NCBI RefSeq assembly: GCF_000003195.3 | Contig: NC_012873.2 | Span: forward strand, 2,875,894-2,939,893 | Reading direction: 5' to 3' | Length of the DNA stretch: 64,000 nucleotides | Source of the DNA: Sorghum bicolor | Lineage: Eukaryota; Streptophyta; Magnoliopsida; Poales; Poaceae | In this document: positions 1-12,104 of the stretch, piece after piece | Position numbering within the stretch: the first letter of the stretch is position 1 | Layout: every line of letters starts with the position of its first letter | Position numbers and translations under genes: made by a program | The notes under the pieces: model-generated | The model's input: the letters and a program-made list of their open reading frames with translations, nothing else | The model's database searches: none | What the model was told of the DNA's origin: nothing

Positions 1-1560
1 AAAAAAAAACTTGACTGAAAACTAAAACTAAAAAAACAAGACTAAAAACTAAAATAAACGCTACCAAAAACCAAAACTGAAATTTATAACCAGAAAATGG
101 AATGAATTTGACAAATAGCTGCAAACTGAAGTAGATATAGTGGGAAAAAACATATTATTGTAAATAAAATTACCAAAAAATAAAATAGCAAAAAAATAAA
201 CTAAAACTAAAAGATGACAACATAGCTAAAAAATGAAGCTATAATTGACAAGCAAACATAAACTAAAAAATACCAAAAGGAACATTGAAACAAAAAACTA
301 AAATATTTAAAAGTAAAAATATTGAAGAACAACTAATACAAAGGATTTAGAAAGACATTCGAACATGAAAGGAACAAAAATAAACTCATAACTCATTTGA
401 ATTAAAACTAAAAGAAACAACGAAACAAAAATAAATTTAACTAAAAAGTACATTGAAAGAAAACTAAACTATTTAAAAGCAGGAAATATTGAAGAACAAC
501 TAATAATAACGGTTTGGGAAGGCATTCGAACCTGAAAGGATGAGTGAAAAAAAAATGAAAAATCACAGCTCAATGAACCAAAACTAAAAGAAATAATTTA
601 GAAAAAAATGAAATATTCTAAGCAAATTATGTGGCAAGTTATATTCTAAGCAACTAGTAAGTTATATTCTAATCAAGTGACAAGATATCATGAAAATGAC
701 AAATTGTGAGTATTATGACTTCCAAACGCTACAAACCGCATGACCATCACAACAACTTCTCAGGGTCAAATGTAAGTGACAACAACATAAAGTAGGAAAC
801 ACCATAGGTTCTTCAACTACATGATAAATGTTGCTTGCCTAAATAGTCATGAAACAAAACAACTACAACCTGATAGGAGAGGACAAATGATTAGAACAAG
901 CATTGCATAAGCTACAAACTAGAAAGCAAGTTATTATACCCATTACAACAATCGGAATACCTGCCTAGCTGACTATACTGGTTGCCGCCCCTAATCTCAA
1001 CCAAAGCAACAAACACTAATCCTAACCCAATTTGTGATCCCTAATCCTTAACCTATGTTGCGGACCCTAATCCTAGTACTTACCTTTGGCGGGTAATCCT
1101 AGTACTTACCTTTGGCGGGTTGGTCAACACCCTATTATGAGTCAAGTGACATGGTGGTGATGCCTCGTTATTGGTTCGAGTGGTAGAAACCGAATACGGT
1201 CTGTACGTGACAATAGAAGAGTGATGCTAATCACCCCCTAATCAGTATGTTTACTGCAAATATAATTGGTATGTGTATTGTAGCGCTCCTAATCAGGATA
1301 TGTGAATGACCATGTGTAGCTGAACTATCAACATAAATAGTTACGCACCCAATACATAACTAGCTACTTCTAGATAACATAAGTTGTCAGTATATAAAAA
1401 CTGTTATAAAGAATATGCATTATGGGTCTACTTTTGTAGATCTCATTGTAAGAAACGCAATGATGTAAATAAAATTAAAAATAAACATTTCATAAGAAAG
1501 TTATCCTATTTTAAATAGTTGAATGACCATGTGTAGCTGAACTATCAACATAAATTCATG
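1..1560. other. A/T-rich non-genic stretch with short direct repeats
   Basis: The first ~620 bases are very A-rich. They contain an imperfect tandem duplication: a segment at about 282-381 recurs at about 447-545, both with the core aaatattgaagaacaactaa. A perfect 26-base tandem pair lies at 1069-1094 and 1095-1120 (core cctagtacttacctttggcg). A perfect 36-base direct repeat lies at 1303-1338 and 1520-1555 (core gaatgaccatgtgtagctga). I see no coding region. Confidence 0.6.
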
Positions 1561-1649
1561 TTTGAAAACCAAGTTCAATGCCACCATCATAAATTCATGT
1601 TGAGCTTTTGCATTTTAGTATGACTGACTAATGGAAAAAAATTCAAATT

Positions 1650-1860
1650 TGTGCAGGAGATTTTGTGCAAGTAAAGTGCCAGGAAAGGTAATTGTTGTTG
1701 TCCTGATGCTGAACCATTTATCATCCGAGTTCTCAACATGTGCATGCGAGTCCATGAATTGTTTCTGTGCACAGCTTATTCTTCGTTTGTGCAGAAGCAG
1801 AGAAGCTTGCAAGCGCACCTGAGCTTGCATTAATTGTTTTTCATACCCATGGACCAACAA
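1650..1860 (+). pseudogene. MED25 pseudogene fragment, copy 1
   Basis: This aligns in the same orientation with 12685-12867, the better-preserved MED25 fragment. The clearest part is about 1795-1860, which in one frame reads EKLASAPELALIVFHTHGP, the beta-strand region of the MED25 von Willebrand A domain. A short upstream piece (1657 to about 1687) keeps the intron acceptor gtgcag that copy 2 has lost. An 8-base duplication (agaagcag) next to the second acceptor breaks the exon. I found no exon 1 upstream and no later exons. MED25 is the Mediator subunit that receives activator signals; this fragment cannot encode it. Confidence 0.55.
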
Positions 1861-2230
1861 TAGACATAAAACTTGTCCTATTTACGGCAAGGCTGTATCA
1901 TACCGAGCAAGCATGAAGCTTGTAATTGTGGGGAAAGAACCCCTAACTTCAAATGAGGGATTGTTATCTCCATGTAATGTTTGCATGGTAATACAAGTTC
2001 AAAGCAGAAAAACTCAGGGAAAGCTGAAGCTGGTCCACTAACAAAACATTTTACAATGATAGACCAAATAACTCTAAAATTTATTAAGTGATGTTGCATC
2101 CAGTGTTATATTCGTGATTCATTTGGTACAATTCAATTGCAGCTCATTAACAGGAAGGTCGTCCCCAGAACTGAACTTTACCATATGAACAGGGCTTAAA
2201 CAGGCAGAGCTTCAGTATGCTTCTTGGTTC

Positions 2231-2304
2231 TTACTGAAGCAAATCTGTGTTGCACTTGTTGCTGCCACTATCTCGAGACATGACTCTTTTTGGCGATTCA
2301 TGAT
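2231..2304 (-). CDS. possible terminal coding exon, unknown gene
   Basis: On the minus strand a good acceptor (tttgttttgcag) is followed by 24 codons plus two bases ending in TAA, with polar C-terminal text HESPKRVMSRDSGSNKC. It could be the last exon of a gene whose promoter lies in the GC-rich island near 8.3-8.9 kb. I could not connect it to upstream exons and do not recognise the family. It may be chance. Confidence 0.25.
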
Positions 2305-2659
2305 CTGCAAAACAAATAGGGAAAAAAAGGAAAATATCTTATTAAAGAATTGGGTGTACAAATCTAAATCTCACATAGCATTCCCTGATCTTTCAAGAAA
2401 ATGTTGGATCACCTTATTCAAGTACCTACCTAGTATGGTCAGGTAAATTTGAATCTTAACAGTTTGGAGCATACTGAACTGTTGATACTTCAAGAATCAA
2501 TACAACGCCATCTGAAAGAATTAAACCTTGCAAAAGATCATCATTCTGTACAACCTCTTTGTTGATTATTTGATATAAACTTGAGGATGGCACATATCTC
2601 ATTAAATGTCTCAAATATTCCGCGTTCCCATTTGTGAATGCCATATGACCCCTCTTCAT

Positions 2660-2874
2660 GGCCTTGTTTACTTCCACCCCCAAACCCAAAATTTTTCAAG
2701 ATTCCCCGTCACATCAAATCTTTAGACGCATAAAAACTAATTGCACAGTTTGGTCGAAATTTACAAGACGAATCTTTTGAGCCTAGTTAGTCCATGGTTG
2801 AACAATAATTATCACAAACAAACGAAAGTGCTACAGTGTCGCGAAATTTTTCCCTTCAAGAACTAAACACGGCC
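2660..2874. mobile_element. Tourist-like MITE (GGCCTTGTTTA family)
   Basis: Starts ggccttgtttacttc and ends aactaaacacggcc. Inside is the family core tttgagcctagttagtc. Flanking target duplication is not exact. Confidence 0.8.
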
Positions 2875-2992
2875 TATATAGAATTCAAATGGTGCAAGTT
2901 AATATTTCCCTCCCATTCCTAGAATTCAGAATTTTTTTAATCCTGTACCTACCCAAAGCTACATGACTACTTATGAAATTAAGGCCTTGTTT

Positions 2993-3225
2993 AGTTCCGA
3001 AAAGATTTTGGATTTCGGTACTGTAGCACTTTCGTTTGTTTGTGACAAATATTATCCAATTATGGACTAACTAGGATCAAAAGATTCGTCTCGCGATTTC
3101 CAGCTAAACTGTGTAATTAGTTTTTGCTTTCGTCTATATTTAATGCTTCATGCATGTGCCACAAGATTCGATGTGACGGGGAATCTTGAAAACTTTTTGC
3201 TTTTTGGGGTGAACTAAACAAGGCC
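2993..3225. mobile_element. Tourist-like MITE with TAA target duplication
   Basis: Terminal inverted repeats ggccttgtttagttc and gaactaaacaaggcc are intact, flanked on both sides by TAA. No coding capacity. A clean reference copy for the family in this window. Confidence 0.9.
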
Positions 3226-6200
3226 TAAGCAATACAGAATTCTGAACCTTTTGTTACAACTTGCATCTAGTACTATAAAACACTGCGATTATCAATTAGA
3301 AAGAAAATAACAATATACCAAGCATGATGGTGTGTGTCTATACATTTGGTCTTGTAGGCACATTGCAGAATGCCCTCTCAAGGGCTCCCATCAGTCCTGA
3401 TGGTTGGCTATTGGGTCCACACATTGAAAACCATTTCCTGGCGAAAACAGTCATTTCTATTACATATTGACCAAACTTCTACCCAAAGGACCATCGCCAA
3501 TCGCCAAGAAGTTTTTTTACTGGTACAGTATAAAGATACAGCTTGCATATATGAGATTTAGAACATCTTGATTTCCAATCCTAAATATACATCATACCAT
3601 CTAAATTGCAAGGAACAATCCAGCAAGGTAAGTTTATAATGATATTACAAAAAAACAGAAGTTACCTGCTCGGCTGTGCAAGGTGGTTTGCTAGTTACCT
3701 GTTCCTCCTTCGGGATGAAGTCAAGGAGGTTTGCTAGTCACGGCCGGGCAGCTGCACTATAGTGCTGCTCCTGCTCTGCCTTCGAGATGGAGAGCTTCTG
3801 TCAAGTGGGCTCGGGGGTGAGGAAAATTGCGTGGATGTCGAGACAAAAATAGATCCATCTGAAACTACTCAGGCTTGTCAGGCATAGAAGGGCATGGCAC
3901 AAATCTCAAAGAACAATCCTGCGGTGGAAAACTAGGCTTCCCCTAAAGTTGCATAGAGAAAACTATTTCTCGTTGCCATCCTTAGCCAGAAGGATGGTAA
4001 TGGTTACCTAAGATGGATGCAAAACGACAACTTCTTGAGAGCTCATGTGGTCGGATCAGTGGTTGGAGCAACAAGCAGCGGTGGTCAGTGAGTGAGAGGT
4101 TGCGATAGAGTGCCCTTGTGCTGTTTCATGGGTTGAATAATTATATCCCCCAATAAACTATAGTATTGACCCCTAAACAACCTTAGTTGCAACCCAAATT
4201 GCGAGCCATGACCTAAAAATGCAGGCTATGCTGCACACCGAAAGAAATGGCCTGCTCCCATGTGAACTGCACAAGTCTGAGCTTTCACACATGGCAAAAA
4301 AGTACAGCCATGTCACAATAGTAATACAAAATACATAGTAATTTAGCGCATCTACTTTGTTTGATCAATCAAGATTCATCAAGGTCATGGTGCACAAATT
4401 TGGACCACTAATGCCAATACTAGCAGCCCAGGGACCTCCAAGCCACTAACGCAATTGCTGGTTGCCCAAATTATTGTTGAAAGAATGCTAGTAGCTAAAT
4501 ATGTGTTTGTGGGAAAAGAAAATATTCTTTAGAACAAAATGACTAAATGAGCAATTCATCCAAGTAAGCTTGGGCATCCCAACCAAAGAAACAAGGAATA
4601 TATGCATCAAATCTACCCAGGTTAGGAATATATAATCCAAGTTGACATTTTGGTCCCATTAGTACCATGATCCTGGTCCCAAGTATAAATCACTGGAAAA
4701 GGCAGGATAAGATGAAAGGAATACAATCATAACCTATAAGTATGGTGGAACAGAATACTTGTAGAAGCACCATGTTCTCCCCCCATCCCTCTGTAAGGCC
4801 TTGTTTGGATGCCCATGTATCCATCTCAATCCATGTGTGTTGGGGTGGGTTGGTGTGGAATTTAAACTATTAAACTAAATTCCACTGCAGCAATCACAAC
4901 AATTAGTTGCAAACTGGTTACTTGTTATGGTATCAGCCATCCTAGTTTAGCAACAAATTGAGCAAAATACCAAAGGTATCAATTCAGGACGCTACAAAGT
5001 AATAGCACTATAGGGCTGGGGCATTTTATCATTACAGTCACTGAAGAACAGTTCCAAACAAGAAGGAAGATCGACAGAACAAGCGATAAAAAAAACAGAA
5101 AAAACAAAAGAATGTACACTCTGCACGGCTACAATAGTTACTCACCCAGCTCCAACAGGAGTACATGATCTAAACATCTCATGAAATTACAGCAGTAAAT
5201 TCTGGGACAAACAAAGTTAACAGAAAGTATCCATCATGCAACCCAAGCCCAATACAAAAAATCATAGCAGAATCAACAGAAATTAGGAAACATCTCAACC
5301 TACAAAGGAACAGAATTCGATAGACAAATGCAACAAAAGGAATGAAGTTGTCCTCTTTGGCTTTGTATCAACTCGATGTGCTTCCAAGGTTTTAATAAAA
5401 GCTTCCTTTATCAAAAAAAATGCAACAAAAGGAATAAAGTTAGAACATATGTAGGTTAGACAAGAAAACACAAAGCAGCAACATATATTCAACTAAAACA
5501 TGAAGGAAATCAAATAAAGTCATGTTATCTTCTTCTCTTTCTTTTGGGGTGTGTATGTATGGGTTGGGGGCTCAGCTTCGCCTTTGCTCAATCATTTAAC
5601 TGTATCCCCATCATCTCTTATCACTAGATCAACTTGATCAGATAAGTGGAGCTGCCCTGGTTATCACCCATGAAGAATGGCATGACCATCCAAGGACAAA
5701 TCCACTATCATCAGAACATAATTGAAAAAGTCTCCAAGAGAGGAAAGCAAGGATTCCAGTTTTGTACCCATAGCAGCCTTGATTATCAAAGGCGCTTATG
5801 TCAGTCATGGTTGTTGATCATTGCCCCCACATTGGAATTTTATTTCTTCATTCTTGAGAGGCACTCAGGTAGGAACTTATGAGATGGACAGCCATTCAGC
5901 AGTGTTTTTCTCTCACAACAAATCAGAGAACAGTACTTTCAGCCATGACTTATCAGCCAAAGCGAACAGAGCGGAACATTGACCCAGGTCCCAGGTTCAA
6001 ATCCAGTAGGAAGGCAAATGAAGAATAGCCCCTGGAGAACAGGGTAGAGCATCAACAGGACATGCAAAATAGCATAAAATAACAACCAGATAAAGAGCAC
6101 ACAAGAGTAGAAAATATAATAAAACTTTGAACCAGTTCAAAGAACAGGTTAGCTGTCACAACTCACATCAGCTGCAACAGCGGCAAAAACTGCCACGAGT

Positions 6201-6475
6201 TAGCCAAAAGGTTTTTGCATTGTTTTTTTTTTTGTGGGTGGGTGGATGGGTGTGCTTGTGTGGGTGGGTAGGGGAGGAGGGCAATTCAGACAGTTGTACT
6301 ATAAGAAAAAGGCTGCTTGAGTGGCTCAGCACATAGGCATTTTTCCTTCTTTATTGGAAAATTTTGAAGTGCAGAATAGTTGCAAAGACTGAAAGATAAA
6401 ACAGGGCTCAGCGTCACCTTTGCTCAATCATAGAAACCAAGCCCTCCCTTCTGCTGCACAATTTACTCGTCCTAA
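3226..6475. other. intergenic stretch, no supported gene
   Basis: Small open frames here (for example 3370-3561 and 5646-5882) resemble nothing I know. The element-like start ggccttgtttggatgc at about 4798 may belong to another MITE. The segment near 5890-5980 resembles a repeat also seen at about 28470-28580 and 55890-55980. I see no RNA gene. Confidence 0.4.
6226..6284 (+). repeat. GT/GGGTG-rich simple repeat
   Basis: A run of T followed by repeated gtgggtg and tgggtgg units. It drives a spurious Gly/Trp-rich open frame. Confidence 0.6.
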
Positions 6476-6720
6476 GAGCATCTCCAATAGTTCCCAAAAA
6501 AACAATTGGTAAATCAAAGAGTTTTCCAAGTGGCTAGAAAAAATTGAGAGCATATTTGCTGGGTTCCTAATCGTTTCCAAAATCTCACTCCAAGGCAATT
6601 TTGAATCCAAATGCAGAAAGATTGGCGGTTGAGATAAGGAGTTGTTGGAGAGCAGTTTTTATCAATCTTACCAAAAAAATACAGATTCAAAGTGGGTTTT
6701 GGAAACTATTGGAGATGCTC
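6476..6720. mobile_element. MITE with GAGCATCTCCAATAGTT ends
   Basis: Starts gagcatctccaatagttcc and ends aactattggagatgctc, a near-perfect inverted repeat, flanked by TAA on both sides. About 245 bases, non-coding. The ends and target duplication fit a Tourist-like (PIF/Harbinger-type) MITE of a different family from the GGCCTTGTTTAG elements. Confidence 0.85.
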
Positions 6721-8070
6721 TAATGTATGTGGAACTGTGCTGGTTGTCACATATCCAAATGACCTTCCTACTAGGCAGAACCACAAACAAAAAGGATGAT
6801 TAAATAGACTTCAGAAGGGGAGAGGGTCACAGCTCTAATTAGATACTCGGAGCTGCCTTGATTGCTCAATGTTATGCAATTCAGAAAAGGTAGAACATCA
6901 TCGCCCTTCATCGACACTCCATTGACAGGTTCAGGCCCATTTCCATGTCCAAAACGGTCACCCTAAGTAAATTTCACTTGCAATGCAATGCCCGCTGGGT
7001 ACTTTCACCCGAGCCAGAAAGCCACCTCTTTAGGGAAGTGAGTGCAGCAGTGTTGGTGAGGGCCACAGCAGAATAGAAAAGAGTAAAGAATGCAGCATCC
7101 ATGCTGATTTCTGTCCATACCTACTGCCCAAAGGACGGCAGTAAGCGAGTAACTCCACTCACTGAACTTTTTATTGGCTTGGTTCGAACCGAAAGGATGA
7201 ACCGCTTACAATAATCGCTTTGCTTGGTTAGATACCTGCAGTGGTGAAAGCAAACCATACTCCTCCTCTCTCCCCATGGTTCGGTTTCAATGCACACTGG
7301 AGCTGCTCTTATATCTCATCATCGTGTGAAAGGGTAGGTCTTGGGGTTTGATTCCCCATGGAAGCAAATTTTCAGGCTCAGGTTAAAAAAAATCTCATTG
7401 TCTATATCACGCCAAAACACATGTCTAAGGCCCAGCCACGGTCATGATCGTACTCACATGGGCTACGGTGCCACAGTGTATGGGTGGGGCAGGGGTTTGG
7501 GGGGTTCCTTCAACCTGCACTTCTTAATGCAATGCCCGTGCCCCGAGGGCTGCCTTACCCCAGCAGGTGAGTTTTTTTATCTCATCACATATCATAATAC
7601 CATTCGTGCTGCCTATCCAAATGCCACCAAGGTGGGGAGGATGAGGAGCTTTAGGGCTAGGAACATTCAGAGCAAAGCTGATCAAAGCACACGGAACCGT
7701 AGGCATGGATCCAATAAAGAACATGGGTGTGCACATGTACGCTCGATAATCTTTGAAAGCGATCAAAGTTAATAGGCATAATACATGTATACACTTGTAG
7801 ATCAGATCCGAATACAAATAGCCAAATAGCTTAAGTTAGGGTTTGGGTGCTCAGTTTCGCATAGGAAGTGAAGATAAGGGGTTGGCACACCTGGTGGGTG
7901 CTCGTCACCGGCCAAGTGCCCAGTTAAGACCTGACGAAGGAGCCAACGAAGACCAGGGCACCTGGCATATGCCGACGGCAGCGGCCCATCAGTCGTGAGA
8001 AGAACGCTCCTCCAGAGCAGAGCACCGGCAACAGCAGGGTAAGGAGATCACCACTGCGACGCTGGAGTTT
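6721..8070. other. intergenic, no supported gene
   Basis: A 143-codon open frame at 7341-7772 has low-complexity composition and no recognisable motif. A tRNA T-loop-like string (ggtttgattcccc) near 7347 has no matching cloverleaf. Confidence 0.35.
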
Positions 8071-9075
8071 GTACTAGTGACAGGAGAACAGACTCTTCAA
8101 GGGTTTGGAAGTCTCTTGGCCATCTAGGAAGAAGCGAATGAAGGCAGCGCAGTGGAAGCCGCAGGCGTCAGACGGCTCCGCACGGTTCCCAGCCCCTACC
8201 GACACCGATTCCAGGCGGAACGGCAGCGAGGCAGCACCGTAGGGATGGTAACCTGAAGCGACGGCCGCTCCGGAGAATCGGAGCCTGCACAGCATCAATT
8301 CGATCTAGGGTTCGGGCAAAGACGAGGAGCGGAGGAGGAAAAATTGCAATTTAGCAATCAAAGGCACGACGACGACGGCGAGGACGAGAAGGACGAGCAG
8401 GAGAGGAGGAGGCAGAGCGCGTACCAAAACGAAACATTCGGAACCAAATGCTCCAAAAAAAATTCCTCAATGGCGGCTCAGATCCCGCGTCGTCCGACCG
8501 TGGCACCGTGCCCGCGACCGGAACCCGCCGCTGAGACCCCGCCCCCACGGTCCCCAACCCCAGCCCTCGCCACCGCAGCACCGTCGCCCGCACTAGGGCC
8601 CGCAATCCGACGCGGCGCGGCGCGGCGGGGCGGAGAGAGGGGTGGCCCCGTGGAGGCGCGAATCCGCGGCCGGCCGCCGCTCGGGAACCGGCCCGGCGCC
8701 AACCGCGGCGCCCTTCGTCATCGCCGCCGTTTTGGTCCCAAGGGCTGTGGGTTTCGGTGGTGCGGTCACCGGCCGCCGCGAGTGGAACAAGCGGCAGGAA
8801 TGGCTGCAGCAGATAGCCTTAGGGTTTAGGCCTTTAGGGTTAGAGCGCTCGCCTCGCATGAGCTACCGCCGCCGCCGCCGCAGCAGCTGTCCACACGCAA
8901 AGGCCTCACACTTAAAATAACGAGTAAAAATGAATCTGGTTGGAGACGGCGAGGTCGACGAGGGCTTTATGCGTTGCGTGGTTTTGGACTTGGGAGGGGA
9001 CGAGGGAGGAGCAACCGAGCAGGTGACGAACTGCGGGGCCCGTGAGGCCATGATGCGAGGCGTGCTGCACAATGT
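8071..9075. promoter_or_regulatory. GC-rich, CpG-dense island; possible promoter / first-exon region
   Basis: GC content rises sharply compared with both sides, and many overlapping open frames arise on both strands because stop codons are rare. Grass genes often start in such islands. I see no convincing translation. The most protein-like frame is 8642-8920 (+). A minus-strand gene reaching towards 2.2 kb is possible but unproven. Confidence 0.35.
8642..8920 (+). CDS. hypothetical 92-residue protein, weak candidate
   Basis: The frame contains a hydrophobic stretch (APFVIAAVLVPRAVGFGG) followed by a basic/polar helix-like segment (GRREWNKRQEWLQQ) and an Arg-rich C-terminus. The hydrophobic-then-amphipathic pattern looks more protein-like than the competing frames. 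It lies in a GC-rich island where long open frames are expected by chance, the tail is encoded by a CCG repeat, and I recognise no family. Confidence 0.2.
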   Translation: MAPWRRESAAGRRSGTGPAPTAAPFVIAAVLVPRAVGFGGAVTGRREWNKRQEWLQQIALGFRPLGLERSPRMSYRRRRRSSCPHAKASHLK

Positions 9076-9611
9076 GGTTCAGCACGGCTCATGGCCCAAC
9101 AACCCGTGTATCTTTATCTCGGCCCAAATGATACCAGTTTCTCGGGAGCCTTCAATGGGCCCATAAGAAACTCAGGGTTTTCTTTTTAATTTGCATATAA
9201 TCCATTAAGAAGCTATTTCTTTTTTAAATATGTCGAGTAATGCCTAAAATTCTAACACCTCGTCTATGCAGATCGGAGTGGATTGGCAAAGTCGGAGTGA
9301 TTTGGTGTTTAATTGAGACTAGTAAAAATGCCCGTATGTTGCAACGGGGTTTAAGATCTCTAAGTGGATGATTTGTAGTTCAACAATTCAATCATCCGTG
9401 ACGAGTTGTTCTTATGTTGGCCCATTGCGGACAGATTAAAGATGACAATGGGCCTCGATCTCTATTTTCTCGTGAGGAATTTTCTGTTAGGAGACGTGGA
9501 TAGGAACAGTCCATAGAGAAGTAAACGGGACCAAAACCATCCCAATCGGGTCAGACGGGGTTGAGGATGGGAGAGCGTTCCCGTATCCGCTCCCCGTGGA
9601 GCCCCAATTAA
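9076..9611. other. intergenic, repeat-like remnant
   Basis: Contains the string aaaatgcccgtatgttgcaa near 9325, resembling a repeat motif common in grass genomes. No gene seen. Confidence 0.35.
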
Positions 9612-9850
9612 GGCCTTGTTTAGTTCGCAATTTTTTTAATTTGGTACACTGTAGTACTTTTATTTTTATTTGATAATTATTATTTAATTATGGACTACCT
9701 ATGCTTAAAAGATTTATCTCACAATTTACAGGTAAACTTTACAATTAGTTTTTGTTTTCATCTATATTTAATGCTACATACATATGCCGTAAAATTCGGT
9801 GTAACGATAAATCTTGAATTTTTTTTTGTTTTTTGTGAACTGAACAAGAC
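9612..9850. mobile_element. Tourist-like MITE (GGCCTTGTTTAG family), diverged right end
   Basis: Left end ggccttgtttagttcgc follows TAA. The right end reads gaactgaacaagac followed by ataa, so the terminal repeat has decayed. Confidence 0.75.
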
Positions 9851-10260
9851 ATAATTAGCTGTACCGGGGGCTGTCCATGAGTACTCCATCCATTCGTCCA
9901 TCCAAAATCTTATCCATACATCCAAACCCAACCTTCACCCGACTCTCAGCCTGATGGCTTGCAGACCCATTTCTCCACAAAGCACGGTGTGGATGCGTCT
10001 CGCCGCACGACTCGAGGATACGGCGCCCTCTGCTCGTTTGCTCCCTCTGTTGCTCCATCTCCTCCGATTCGCCGGCCTCCGCGAGCCCTGTCAATCGATG
10101 CTGCTGCCCGTCCCCAGTCTCCTACCCAAGAAGACGCCGAAGCAGGAGCGCCGCTGCCGCCAGCTGCAGCAGGAGCGGATCTACATCGTCTCTACAGATT
10201 TGCTGCCTTCTTAATTGATTTCTTTGTTTCTTGATCAATTCATAGGAGCGTTCTTATCTA
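9851..10260. other. moderately GC-rich stretch, no supported gene
   Basis: Two overlapping plus-strand frames (from 9954 and 9959) and one minus-strand frame exist. None shows a recognisable domain or convincing splice context. Confidence 0.3.
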
Positions 10261-10264
10261 GTTT

Positions 10265-10456
10265 CTTTGTTTTCGGTTCGATTTGATGGGTGATTTCTTT
10301 TGGTTGTAGATGGATTCATGGGAGACAAACAAGATAGGCTGTGAATCCATTTGGTTCGCTCTTTGTTTTTAGTTCGATTGACAGGTGATTTCTTTTGGCT
10401 ATGAATGGATTCATGGGAGACAAACAGGATAGGTTGTGAATTCATTTCTTTCGCTC
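10265..10456 (+). repeat. two-unit imperfect tandem repeat, period about 96
   Basis: Units start at 10265 and about 10361. Both contain gattcatgggagacaaacaa or its one-base variant, preceded by ggtgatttcttttgg. Further right, ggactggatttg recurs at about 10720 and 10810. Confidence 0.7.
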
Positions 10457-11083
10457 TGGCTTCCACGGTATGTTCTTCTAGAGATTTCAGTTTTTGTCTT
10501 GCATATTCTCTTAGAGTTCTTTTTAATCTTCTCTCAGTGGTTTATTGATTGGAAAGGTCACTTTATTTTTTGGTATCTTGAACTGTATCTTGGATCCTTT
10601 CTCTCCCTGTTTTGCTGTCTTCCAAGTTGTGTTCTTGTACTTATGGAAATACTTTATGATTTCGTTAAAATATATGCAGTCCTATTTGGATTTGGACAAG
10701 AATTCTATATATACGTATACGGACTGGATTTGGATTGTCCTATACGAAATAGTGGCGGACTAGATTTGGATTGTCCTAGACTGGATGACTTAAAGAATTC
10801 TATATACGTGGACTGGATTTGAACTGGGCGGAGAGATCGGACATGGTGGCAGAAAAAATTGTATTGGCAAACTGAAATTTTGACTCTTTATAGATTTGAC
10901 TCTTTATAGATAAAATATAGATTTCTACTCAGAGGAGTGCACTAGAGTTGGAGTGATTTTGTATAGTTGAGCTAGTTATAACACACCAGTACCAAGTTTT
11001 GACTTGACTTGTTATTGATCGGAAGATTGGAATCAGAGCTTTGCATTGGAGTCTCTTTGGCAAGGCTGCCCTTGTTCCTCTAA

Positions 11084-11428
11084 GGCCCTGTTTAGTTCCT
11101 CACCTAAAAATTTTTTATCCATCCTATTGAATCTTTGACACATGTATGAAACATTAAATATAGATAAAAAAATAAACTAATTACACAGTTTGGTTGAAAA
11201 TCGCGAGACAAATCTTTTAAGCCTAGTTAGTTTATGATTAGCCTTAAGTGCTACAGTAACCTACATGTGCTAATGCCAGATTAATTATGCTTAATAGATT
11301 TGTCTTGCAGTTTCTAGACGAGCTATGTAATTTATTTTTTTATTAGTTTCTAAAAATCCCTCCCGACATCCTTCCGACACATCTGATGTGACACCCAAAA
11401 ATTTTTCATCTCCAATCTAAACAGGGCC
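11084..11428. mobile_element. long Tourist-like MITE, GGCCCTGTTTAG ends
   Basis: About 345 bases, starting ggccctgtttagttcctcac and ending ctaaacagggcc, flanked by TAA on both sides. It shares the core aatcttttaagcctagttag but is longer than the other copies and forms its own subfamily. Confidence 0.85.
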
Positions 11429-12104
11429 TAAAAACAACTTCTGCCCTTGTTCCTGTAAAGAAGTGTCTTCTTTAAAGAAGCTAAAGACATTTTGAAATAT
11501 GTTGGGGAAAATAGCTCTTGTTTTTTTAATGTATTGAAGATGACAAATGTTTATAATGTCTCTGCTTATTATTTGACTTAGTTGTGCATGTAATAGAAAT
11601 TCATATATTGTAAAAATGACCATCTTGCATCAATTATCATAATATTAGTCACCATTTAGGTAGATAACAATTGTAGACTTAAAGCATGTACGTTATTTTG
11701 GGCAAAAGGCCAAGGCCCATACCCGCAACACTCCTATCGTATCTCTTCCTGTCTTCCTTTGAGATTGCCACTACTCACAAGTTTTGTGGCGTCGCTCATG
11801 GTGCATTCATACCGCGGCGCTGCTCGCTCTCCAGCGTTGCTGATCGCCACCGTTTTTGAAAAGTGATGTATGGTATGGCAACCATACTTAGCAAAGTTGA
11901 CAAGTCACGCGTTTTGCATGTGCTGACAGAACAACCACTTCATCATGGGCCCACATATCATGGACGAAATAGTGCGCCTTAGGAGTCGGCCATTCCAACC
12001 TGGCTTCCTTGTCCTCGTTTTGTCTCCGCCGCCGTCTAGGTTTGGTGGAAGCCCAGGTTTGGATTAGCGAGAGCTCGAGGACATCAGTCACTTGCTCACT
12101 ATTG
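11429..12104. other. intergenic stretch upstream of the MED25 pseudogene
   Basis: No gene supported. The last ~100 bases may be the old promoter/5' UTR of the pseudogene. Confidence 0.3.

Noticed and set aside
2456..2689. 77-codon minus-strand frame
   Set aside because: Its N-terminal part is encoded by the adjacent MITE; the rest matches no known protein and lacks splice support.
6127..6336. Trp/Gly-rich 69-codon frame
   Set aside because: Generated by a T run and GGGTG simple repeat.
7330..7375. tRNA or SINE B-box-like string ggtttgattcccc
   Set aside because: No acceptor stem, D-arm or anticodon arm can be built around it, and no clear A box at the right distance.
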